NCBI GenBank assembly: GCA_037043015.1
Contig: CM073328.1
Span: forward strand, 3,955,409-4,019,408
Source of the DNA: Bryum argenteum
Taxonomy: Eukaryota; Streptophyta; Bryopsida; Bryales; Bryaceae
Length of the DNA stretch: 64,000 bases
Direction: 5' to 3'
In this document: positions 24,110 through 33,640 of the stretch, one piece after another
Position numbering within the stretch: the stretch's first letter is position 1
How the letters are laid out: each line of letters begins with the position of its first letter
Notes under the pieces: model-generated
Told to the model about the DNA's origin: nothing
Seen by the model: the letters and a program-made list of their open reading frames with translations, nothing else
Database searches by the model: none
Position numbers and translations under genes: made by a program

Positions 24110-24283
24110 AAACTCAAGTATATTAGAGAGTGCCTCTCTTTGAAACACCCAAGAATTTTCTTCATCCACTTTCTTCATCAAACTTGTAAGAAGTTTCAAC
24201 TCTTTGATATTCTCAGAAACCACCTCAAGGTTACTCGACTTGATAAATCCAAGGATTCACAACCTCCAAGCTTCTAAGAGACT
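24110..24283 (-). pseudogene. decayed LRR-coding tail beyond the stop of receptor A
   Basis: Downstream of the receptor A stop codon the minus strand still shows diverged versions of the 72-bp LRR unit (for example 'gttgaagtctcttagaagcttggagg'), now out of frame and interrupted by stops. The reading frame is lost in the last annotated repeat by a single-base deletion in the ESMK(E)LKSL segment. Block B carries the same lesion, so the protein was shortened before the segmental duplication. Confidence 0.7.
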
Positions 24284-27025
24284 TCAACTCTTCATACTCT
24301 CACGACGTTCCCTCAAGGATGTACACCATGATAAGTTCAAGCTTGTAAGAGACTTCAACTCTTTGATACTCTCAGGAAGTTCCACCAAGGATCTACACCT
24401 TGATAAATTTAAGCTTGTAAGAGACTTCAACTCTTTGATACTCTCAGGAAGTTCAACCAAGGATGTACACCCTGATAAATTCAAGCTTGTAAGAGACTTC
24501 AACTCTTTGATACTCTCAGGAAGTTCAACCAAGGATTCACACCCTGATAAATCCAAGCTTGTAAGAGACTTCAACTCTTTAATACTCTCAGGAAGTTCCA
24601 TTAAGCGTTCACAGTATGATAAGTTCAAGCTTGTAAGAGACTTCAACTCTTTGATACTCTGAGGAAGTTCCATTAAGCGTACACAGTATGATAAGTTCAA
24701 GCTTGTAAGAGACTTCAACTCTTTGATACTCTCTGGAAGTTCCCTCAAGGATTCACACCATGATAACTCCAAGCTTGTAAGAGACTTCAACTCTTTGATA
24801 CTCTGAGGAAGTTCCACCAAGGAATCACACCCTGATAAATCCAAGCTTGTAAGAGACTTCAACTCTTTGATACTCTCAGGAAGTTCCACCAAGGAACCAC
24901 AATCTGATAAGTTCAAGCTTGTAAGAGACTTCAACTCTTTGATACTCTCAAGAAGTTCCCTCAATAATAAACACCCTGATAAATCCAAGCTTGTAAGAGA
25001 CTTCAACTCTTTGATACTCTCGGGAAGTTCCACCAAGGATTCACACCCTGATAAATCCAAGCTTGTAAGAGACTTCAACTCTTTCATACTCTCAGGAAGT
25101 TCCCTCAAGGATCTACACCATGATAAATTCAAGCTTGTAAGAGACTTCAACTCTTTGATACTCTCAGAAAGTTCCACCAAGGAATCACAGTGTGATAAAT
25201 TCAAGCTTACAAGTGATTGCAAAGCCTCAAAATTTGGAAGTGACTCATGTGATACATTCGACGCATCATCTTCCGATAATCCTAGTGTCTCGATATGACT
25301 CAAATCTAGAATTTGCAGCTTTTTCATGCTCACAAAGAAATCATTTGGGAAATTCATATTTCGCATGTCCTTGCCAACTTGTAACTTGGATAATGAACAA
25401 ACAAGAAGTTCAGGAACTTGGAAATTAATTGGCAACTCAAAGACTGTTGAGCCAATCAATGACATTCTCTTGAATGCCCCTCCTTGTGGTAGTCTCAATG
25501 ATGATCTTCCCGGATGGAAATAACATCCATATGCCCATTCCATAGGTTCAGCCTCTCGTATGATTCGAATTGCAAGATCTCTTAAAATATCATGCACTTT
25601 CATAGTCTTTCCATTTGGATGCAAATCAATCAATGATCGGTCTGCAAGACTCGTTAAATGGGTCCATGCCAATTGCATTCCTTCTTCCGTATCAAAGAAA
25701 TCAAATATATCATCTGCAAGCCAAACTGAATACAGTTCTTCAACTGGAATTTCAAAGTCTTCGGGATATGCTGCCACATATAAAAAACACTTCTTACTGG
25801 CATCTTCAATTTTCTCGTAACTATATTGTAGACATCTAAAAAGCCTCTCCTCCACTAAACTTGAATTACACAACTGCTGTGAGTTTTTCATGTGGCTTAA
25901 GGTTGACAGCCAATGCCTCACATCTTTCTTCTCCCACATTGAGCTTCCAATGACTTCTAAAGCTAAAGGAAGTCCATTGCATTCTGCACATATATCTTGT
26001 GCTAATTTCTCAATCTCATGAGAAGGCATGATGGAACCAAAGGCATGAGAACTAAATAACTTCCAACTTTCTTTCTTTGATAAAGTTTGCACATCCAATG
26101 TGACATGAGCTTTCATGTTGGATAGAACAACTTTATTTCGCGTTGTAACTAATGTCACCGATCCGAGACCCTTTGCTAAGTCCAACAATGAAATTATCCC
26201 ACTATCATCCCATACATCGTCTAATACCAACAATACTCTTTTCTTCAAGAATCTTCCATGCAAATATGCACGTTGGTCTTCTCTTGATCTTGATACATAC
26301 TTCTTCTCAAAAACACCTCCATCTTGTAGTTTTTCAGCCATCACTCTATATAGTGCTAATAATGTTGCATCACGCCCAACTGTGACATATATCATATTTT
26401 CTCGTCCAAACTTTTCTTGAATACTGCTATCATTGTACACCAATTTTGCAAGCAATGTTTTTCCAGCTCCACCCTGCCCTTTCAATCCAATGGTCATAGG
26501 TTCCCCAGATAAATCATCCACTGAAAGGATATGACGTAGGAGGTTTTGAAATGGTTCTCCCTCAAAAGCCACAATAATGTTTGGAGTGGGTTGATACTCA
26601 AAATCTTCTATGATGACATTGTTGACAATTTGTCGTTGATACATCTCTTCAATCATACCAAATTGTAACAAATTTGATCTTGCTATTTTCTCACTAATCT
26701 TTGCCTCAATTAGCATCAAGTTTTTTGATAACTTCACCCTCCTCCTATATGAAAACATTGTCTTCAGCCTCGAAGTTGGTATACAATGACTCACCTCCTC
26801 CTTTGCAATCTCCAAAGTCTTTTTAAAATCTCCGAGCCACTCCTCCACTTCAATGCTTCTCTTGTTGGAAGATTGATGAAGATTGTTAAGGATTGGTGAG
26901 GCAAAGTCAAGAGTGTCAGCTAACTTTTTGCAATTTTCTTCACAACGCTTTGCCACTCTAGCCATTGTAATCACCTCTGTCAACAAGGCCCCCATAACAA
27001 CACCTGAAATTCCGGTTGGATCCAT
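24284..27025 (-). CDS. NB-ARC-LRR immune receptor A (RPW8/ADR1-like coiled coil)
   Basis: This is a predicted cytoplasmic nucleotide-switch immune receptor. Numbering from the ATG used here (913 aa), in order: an RPW8-like helical N-terminal region at about 5-130 (GALLTEVITMARVAKRC); P-loop GQGGAGKT at about 183-190; kinase 2 LLVLDDVWD at about 265-273, whose final W is typical of non-TIR receptors; RNBS-B TLVTTRNKV; GLPLAL at about 351-356; RNBS-D CFLYVAAYPED; and VHDILRDLAI in the MHD position. Twelve 24-residue LRRs of form KELKSLTSLxLSxCxxLxELPESI follow. The frame is open 40 codons further upstream to a TTG preceded directly by a stop. I start at the ATG because receptors A and B differ at 8 of those 40 residues but at none of the next 100. 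An upstream exon joined at the TAG just before the TTG remains possible. Confidence 0.85.
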   Translation of the reverse strand: MDPTGISGVVMGALLTEVITMARVAKRCEENCKKLADTLDFASPILNNLHQSSNKRSIEVEEWLGDFKKTLEIAKEEVSHCIPTSRLKTMFSYRRRVKLSKNLMLIEAKISEKIARSNLLQFGMIEEMYQRQIVNNVIIEDFEYQPTPNIIVAFEGEPFQNLLRHILSVDDLSGEPMTIGLKGQGGAGKTLLAKLVYNDSSIQEKFGRENMIYVTVGRDATLLALYRVMAEKLQDGGVFEKKYVSRSREDQRAYLHGRFLKKRVLLVLDDVWDDSGIISLLDLAKGLGSVTLVTTRNKVVLSNMKAHVTLDVQTLSKKESWKLFSSHAFGSIMPSHEIEKLAQDICAECNGLPLALEVIGSSMWEKKDVRHWLSTLSHMKNSQQLCNSSLVEERLFRCLQYSYEKIEDASKKCFLYVAAYPEDFEIPVEELYSVWLADDIFDFFDTEEGMQLAWTHLTSLADRSLIDLHPNGKTMKVHDILRDLAIRIIREAEPMEWAYGCYFHPGRSSLRLPQGGAFKRMSLIGSTVFELPINFQVPELLVCSLSKLQVGKDMRNMNFPNDFFVSMKKLQILDLSHIETLGLSEDDASNVSHESLPNFEALQSLVSLNLSHCDSLVELSESIKELKSLTSLNLSWCRSLRELPESMKELKSLTSLDLSGCESLVELPESIKELKSLTSLDLSGCLLLRELLESIKELKSLTSLNLSDCGSLVELPESIKELKSLTSLDLSGCDSLVELPQSIKELKSLTSLELSWCESLRELPESIKELKSLTSLNLSYCVRLMELPQSIKELKSLTSLNLSYCERLMELPESIKELKSLTSLDLSGCESLVELPESIKELKSLTSLNLSGCTSLVELPESIKELKSLTSLNLSRCRSLVELPESIKELKSLTSLNLSWCTSLRERRESMKS
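24290..25156 (-). repeat. 72-bp tandem repeats encoding 12 LRRs in receptor A
   Basis: Twelve head-to-tail 72-bp units encode near-identical LRRs. Between units the segment for KELKSLTSL and ELPESI is almost invariant. Most change falls in the codons for the xLSxCxxL positions. Near-identity at the DNA level indicates recent amplification or gene conversion. The plus-strand open frames across this array are mirror images of the repeat and not genes. Confidence 0.95.
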
Positions 27026-28230
27026 GATAGCACTCAACGATGTAAACCCACAAATTGCTGCTGCAAGGGTGAAGGTGTTGGAGTGTGGAATAACTATAAA
27101 AGAGTCCGCTACTCCAGAAAAAGCAAAGGCTTCAACCGACTCCAAGTTCTATGCAGATGGGCTCTGCATGAGATAAAGCAGAACAATTCACAAGAACAAA
27201 TGAGTTAAAAGCACTTACTTCCACCACAACAACTACCTCAGCGTTTGGAAGAAAAGAGAAGAACCCATTCCTATATACTCAAACCAATAAGATTCATACA
27301 AATGAAGACTTGTTTTGTTCTTTAAGTTATCAAAAACAGAATTTTATTGATACACCAATTATGCCATCAACAATAGTTATTAGCATAAACAATTAAATTT
27401 CACAGAACGTGGTTGCTATCATCACACATTGAAGTACTCGTCAGCTTGAGTCACTCACACCTAAGAGTACAAGTCTCAAATGCAATCATCTTTGGATGTT
27501 GTGCAAGGAAGTAATTAAATCAGATCTTACATTTGTTTGATATTTGTGAAAGATATAAAGGCTATCTAGAGGGCCAAAAGCTTAGCACAACCACTTCATC
27601 ACAAGCCAAAAACTTTGATACAATAACTAACACCAATTTAGACGCCACTCTCAAACAAACTAGTTCACTGCCATAATGTAACAAAACTTACTTTGTAACA
27701 AAACTAACTATGCCATATTGGCATTTGGAACTTCACACGCTTCCGCACATGAGATTTATGTTTGAACACATATAATGTCTCACTGACTGCCCACTCAGCT
27801 AAAACTCTACACATGCTGTACTCTCAAGAATTGCGCATACTTTATCATGCACTTGAGACTCCAACCTAGATGAGTACTCTCAACAAAGTTCTATCAAGCT
27901 TACTAGGAAAGTTGGGTCCAGAACCATTCTCGCAGACCCCAATGTTAACAGACTTTTAAGGAAGATCAAGAACACTTCAAGCCCATTCGTACAATGGACT
28001 TGTGCAGCCATCGTTAGTAATTAAGAATCAATCTCAAGAACTTGATGCGGGAATATTCTATATACAAGTCACTCTTACGAAGCAGTCGAGACGGCTTACA
28101 GCCTCCAGACACACTCAACAATACACTAGTTTTCGCTCTAGGCGCCAATCAGAAACCTCTTCCCTCTCCATCTTAGTGCTTACAACAAGCAGTGACTTCA
28201 CAAATCCAAGTCAAACAATATGACCCATAG
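27026..28230. other. upstream flank of receptor A
   Basis: This probably holds the promoter or 5'UTR of receptor A. It is conserved in block B (56830-57990). No TATA box or splice pair can be assigned with confidence. The open frame continues from the ATG back to 27145, and a sequence ending CATAG|AACTTGGAG just before it could be a 3' splice site. Confidence 0.35.
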
Positions 28231-29709
28231 CATAGGATCAAGATGATAGGAAACAAATTCAAAGAGCAAAATAAAGGAACAACGACCATACCTCAGATGT
28301 AAGATTATGGTGGGGATGGCAAAAACCTATCACAATAGCACCACAAAAAGAAGAGACTCGGAGTTGCAGATGTAGGGTACAGCTAACGTCAATAAATGGT
28401 ATATCTGCAACTCTGAATTCAATAAGCACATTAGCGAAGATAATCGTTGGAGCAAGAAATCTCTGGATCTAGTCTTCGTTCGAGAAACAAACTAATACAA
28501 AACACTCTTCGAGACATAATCTGCGCAAGACATTGAAGATACAAAAGTTACAACATTCATGTGAGGACATCCTACACTTTTCAAAGCTTGATGTTGCCAT
28601 CGTTAACAGAAACAGTGTTTCCTAATGAGAGGTCAATTCGTGAAAAAAACTCTATAAAAAATAGTTCGGTTAGAAAAAATAGTTCGGTCGGCCACTAATA
28701 GATATGCCCAAACTCAAGTTGTGAGGGTGCACTTGCAAATTAAATTGCTTCTTTCATGCAAAGACTAATAGAAAAACTTCGAAAAAACAACAAGCATACC
28801 TGAAGGTGAGACCAATGACGATGAAGGTGGCCAAAACCAGGATGACCGCTATCGCAATGGCACCGACAAAGAAAAATAGACTCTTGCGCGGCTGAGATGT
28901 AGGGTAATACAACTCCACTCAAGACAAAGAATAAAATGATGGCAACTCTAGATCCAATAAGCTCCTTCGTGAAGATAATAGTTTGAGCAAGGAATCTCTC
29001 TAGCGAAACTTTCTTCGAGTTATAACAAAAATACTCTGCAAAGCAAAAGATCACCACAACGCATTGAAGATACAAAAGTTACTCCCCATCTTGCAAATCA
29101 GCACGTCCTACACTTTTCTTCCATCGTCAACAAGAACAATGTTTCGTAATAAGAGGTCTTTCACTCTTTCCTGAATACTATGAATATTCGGCCAGCGGCT
29201 AATCCATACCCGCAATTCCAACTTGGGAGGGTGCACTTGTACATTGAATTGCTCCATTAAACAAAGCCTACATGAGAGTAACAAACATACCTGAGAAGTG
29301 AGAACTGATGACGGTGGAGTGCAGCTAAGAGCGACTCTTGCACGGCCGAATTGCAGGGTTACTCAACACTGACAAATTTGAAGGGGAATAACAGCAACTC
29401 CCAATCCAATAAGCACAATCCTGGAGATAATTGTCAGAGCAAGGATCCTCTGTAGCCAATTCTTACACCCGGTCCCTGACAGAGCTCCCACATAACATGC
29501 TTCGTCGCAAATATCTGCACAACGCAATGAAGATACACAAGTTTATGCACATCCTAGATTTGCAGAGCTTGATTTTGTCATTGACAACACGAAAACTCTA
29601 CTTATGAGAGATCAGTAAAGAAGCTTCTTAGAATATACCGGTACTACGGGCAGCCACTAACAGATATGGGCAACCCCAACTTCGAAGAGTGCACTTGCAC
29701 AGTGGATTG
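28230..29709 (-). repeat. leader-unit array, block A part 1 (three units)
   Basis: Three degenerate units end on the minus strand at about 28292, 28800 and 29291, each with a donor-like (C/T)(T)(C/G)AG|GTATG. Before each donor lies a hydrophobic reading such as VGAIAIAVILVLATFIVIGL (unit ending at 28800). Units are about 490-510 bp apart. Several frames carry stops or shifts, so most units look decayed. The array is interrupted by the hAT element at 29718 and resumes at 36991. Confidence 0.55.
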
Positions 29710-30058
29710 CTTTGGTTCAGGGTTGTCAAATCGGTCGACATTCGGGGTAAACCTAGTCCGCGGACGTAGTCCGGACTATGTCGACCGGGACCATAGTCCG
29801 GACCATGGTCCGAGGGGGTAAATGGAAGTTACCCCGGTCCCTGGTAACTTCTGGGGCCGTTGGATCATCCACCTGGCTACATCTCAGCCGTCAAAATTTG
29901 ATCCCCGGTCTGGCCGACCGACCTCCGGTCGCTCTGTCAGATCGGACGGCGGCCGACCGCAGTAGATCATGGCCGTCGGATCAATTCCAGGCGCTTGCGG
30001 GCCGTTGGATCGGGCCGCCGTCCGCATGCCCGACGGCCGTCAGATCCGGGCGCGGCCG

Positions 30059-30240
30059 ACAGATCGGGGGGTCGGGCTGGCCGTCGCCATGGCGGTCGGG
30101 GGTCGGGCTGGCCGTCGCCGTGGCGGTCGGGGGTCGGGTTGGCCGTCGCCATGGCGGTCCGGGAGTCGGGCTGGCCGTCGCCGTGGCGGTCGGGGGTCGG
30201 GCTAGCCGTCGCCGTGGCGGTCCGGGGGTCGGACCGGCGG
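30059..30240. repeat. 31-bp GC-rich tandem array near the left end of the hAT element
   Basis: Roughly five and a half copies of a 31-bp unit containing GTCGGGCTGGCCGTCGCC, with one 32-bp variant. All six frames are open through most of it, which creates long spurious Gly/Arg-rich or Pro-rich frames. These are rejected as genes. Confidence 0.9.
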
Positions 30241-30260
30241 TCGGCAAGGCCGTCGGATCG

Positions 30261-33200
30261 GTCGGTGGTCGATCTGACTGTCTGCACTGGCTCTTTAAAC
30301 TTCAAATGCCCATAACTTCGTCAAAAATTATCCGAATTGCTTATTTAAGATGTTTTTTGACATCTACAAAACATGTAGATGCCAAAAAAACATCCTAAAT
30401 GCACAATTTGGATTAGTTTTGACAAAGTTATAGGCCTTCAAAGGCCGTCAAACCTTCAAAGGTCTATAACTTCGTCAAAACGTATCCAAATTGGATGTTT
30501 AAGATGTTTTTTGGCATGTACATGTTCTGTAGATGTCAAAAAACATCTTAAATGTTTGATTCGGATAAGTTTTGACTAAGTTAGGGGCATTTCAAGTTTC
30601 TGCAGGCAGTCACATCGGTCGCCGACCGATTTGCCGACCGATCCAACGACCGCCGACCGATCCTACGGCCCACACCCGGTCGGCCTCTAGCACTCCCCTC
30701 TCTCCCTCTCCCCTCTCTCACTCACAAGCCCTTCCTCTCCTCTTCTTCCTCTCCTTCAACGCATTTATGAACTTTCTATTTTGGGGATCAGACATTAAAT
30801 TCTTTGCCTAATTCAAGGCATGGACCCACGTGCCATATTCTTTGGGGAATGTTAAGAAGATTTCATTGTAATCTATGAGAATGTTTTATTTGAATAATCA
30901 TATGGCCTTAGAGATATATGAAAGGTTGAAATTTGACATGTGACCTTAAGATCCTACGGTTGAGTCTTCTATATAATGCTTGAATTGAGGCTTTTTAGGC
31001 CTCAAGTAGAAGAATATTATTGTGGAGAATATAGGCAATTTTGCATCAAGGATCTTTAGGAATTAAAGTCTCTCTATTTGAACTAAGACATAAACTAGAC
31101 TCAAGCCACTTTTGCTAATTTCTCAATAATTCACATACTCTAATAACCCCTAAAGATCCAAGAAAGCCGAAATGGCTTTTTGGGATTTCCGCAGGGAAAA
31201 AATTCAGCCAACTTTGACCATTATAATCTCAAAATTGGAGAAATATCAATGGTTCAAATTCGACATTCGAGTAAAGGGTCAAGTTAACTTCAAGATCCTA
31301 CGGTTGGATCTTCTTATTAATCCTTAGATTGAGTTTCTTTGGGCCTGAAGTAGAAGAAGGTTCTTCTTGATAATTTAGACAATTTTGTATCAAGGATCTT
31401 TAGGGGATAATGAAGATCAATAAGATGTTACTTACTATTTAACGCATATTATAGTTTTACAACTGTAAAAAGAAAATTTAAAGATCTTTACATTTTGTGT
31501 ATTTAAAATTACATTTTCTTTCCTTTTGTCCAAAGAAGGAATTTTAGGAACATGCCTCATATTCAAATTCAACCCGGGGGGCATTTAGTATTTGAGTGTA
31601 AGTTTTTAAAGTCCTTTGACAAAAATGCTTAATATTATAGGGGTCGAACAAGATGAATAGAAAGTATCTAATTGAGGCTAAGAAGAGGCTTCTACAAAGA
31701 ATATTCTTATTCAATACAAATTTGATCGCCATATCAATCAATTGAAGTTAATATTATCCAATTGCGTATTAAAATAACATATGAGTCTACAACTATAGGA
31801 ACAAGTATACTAATATTCCAATGCTATATATTATAAAACTAGTAGTTTTTTGAAATTTTATTTGGCTTCGGTTAAAATTATTATTATTTATTATCATGGA
31901 ATAATAGACAATAGAAACAAATTCTTATTTGCTTTGTATAAGTCATTTAAAAAGTATTCTAATTATAATGTGAAGAGAAATCATACTAGAGAAGATAAAA
32001 AATTATTATGTACGCAATATAAATAGAAAACCTTACACTTAGATAAAACTCAAGTTTAATCATAATCCAAGAATGCTAACAAAAATATATTATAAAAAAA
32101 TTATAGGGTACATGATGTCTGTTAATAAAGTAATGTAGGATTAGAATTTTATATGAAAGAATATTACAAGGTGCAATATATTGAACGTTTAAAATATAAT
32201 CCGTAAGTTGTACTGTCAAATATTTCCAATATACATGTAAATTATGTCAAAATGGAGTTTCTTGTAATAACAAGAATTGATAAAATAAAAACTCAAAAAT
32301 AGATCATTTTATACATAAACAAAAAATAACATAGGCCATAAATGTGGAAAAGAATCATTCTTGTGTGGAACTTATGAACATTGACCAAAAACGATAAATG
32401 CATAGTCTAAGTTTACACATTGCCACTATGTAACTTGTTATACATATAGGAAAGTCTTATAGAAATGTAATCTTTGAATCCTATTAGGCACTCGAAAAAC
32501 AAATATTAGCATATACTAGTTTATACACATGTCTATTGAATTTGGGTTATACTAATTTACATTGGAAGTTTTATTTTATATATCTATTTATTTCACACAA
32601 TTGTATGAATGCTATTAGCCTTCCAATTTAGTGCATGCTTAAATTTATTCCATACGTTTCATAGAATTTACTTCAAGTTGCTACTGAAAGGTGGAGTAAC
32701 ATAATTTTGGAATACTACAAATTTTCTTCACCAATACATGTTCACTCCAACCCTTAAAAAAAGAATGACCCATTACGAGGCAGACAAAAGATGGTTAAAT
32801 TTGTAAACAAATAAAGACCACATTCTTTTTCATTATCATATGTCAATATGAAGAAATTGCAAATTCTATGAAAACATGTGGACATTTTACTCGTTGAGCA
32901 TGTCGAATGGTTCATGAATAGTGAAAACTAAAATTCATATGAACAAAGTGGACCTATACATAAAAAGTTCTATTTTTCATATCCAAGCCCATAAGATTAT
33001 TCAAATAAAACATTCTCATAGATTACAATAAAATCTTCTTGACATTCCCCAAAGAATATGGCACGTGGGTCCATGCCTTGAATTAGGCTGAGAATATGAT
33101 GTCAGGTCCTCAAAATAGAAAGTTCTTAAATACATTGAAGAGGAGGAATACATTGAAGAAGAGGAGAGGAAGGGCTCGTGAGTGAGAGAGGGGAGAGGGA

Positions 33201-33640
33201 GAGAGGGGAGTGCTAGAGGCCGACCGGGTGTGGGCCGTAGGATCGGTCGGCGGTCGTTGGATCGGTCGGCAAATCGGTCGGCGGCCGATGTGACTGCCTG
33301 CAGAAACTTGAAATGCCCCTAACTTAGTCAAAACTTATCCGAATCGAACATTTAAGATGTTTTTTGACATCTACAGAACATGTACATGCCAAAAAACATC
33401 TTAAACGTCCAATTTGGATACGTTTTGACAAAGTTATAGGCCTTTGAAGGTTGAACGGCCTTTGAAGGCCTATAACTTTGTCAAAACTAATCCAAATTGT
33501 GCATTTAAGATGTTTTTTGGCATCTACATGTTTTGCAGATGTCAAAAAACATCTTAAATAAGCAATTCGGATAATTTTTGACAAAGTTATGGGCATTTGA
33601 AGTTTGAAGAGCCAATGCAGGCAATCAGATCGACCTCCGA
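30261..33640. repeat. long inverted repeat 1 (arms about 645 bp)
   Basis: Positions 30261-30905 recur inverted at about 32989-33640 around an AT-rich spacer of about 2.1 kb. Each arm contains two back-to-back hairpins of about 120 bp ('cataacttcgtcaaaaatta' ... 'tttgacaaagttat') and a CT-rich stretch. The arms are similar but visibly diverged, more so than inverted repeat 2. Confidence 0.85.
31147..31406. mobile_element. CCCCTAAA-ended MITE nested in the hAT spacer, ATAA flanks
   Basis: The ends CCCCTAAAGATCC and GGATCTTTAGGGG are perfect 13-bp inverted repeats flanked by ATAA on both sides (31143-31146 and 31407-31410). It has the same terminal motif as the TTAA-flanked elements at 2522, 45488 and 46115, here with a one-base variant of the target. 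It has no coding capacity. Confidence 0.65.

Noticed and set aside
24290..25156. Regular repeats resembling a CRISPR-like array
   Set aside because: Units are contiguous, 72 bp, in frame and coding for LRRs, with no spacers; this is a eukaryotic genome.
24204..25298. Long plus-strand open frames with repeated 'KFKLVRDFNSLILSGSS' across the receptor A LRR array (and 54017-55111 in block B)
   Set aside because: They are the reverse complement of the 72-bp LRR units; an open antisense frame is a by-product of repeating one unit of 72 bp.
29778..30398. 206-codon and related Gly/Arg- or Pro-rich frames in the GC-rich hAT end
   Set aside because: Produced by a 31-bp tandem array that is open in nearly all frames on both strands; no conserved domain.
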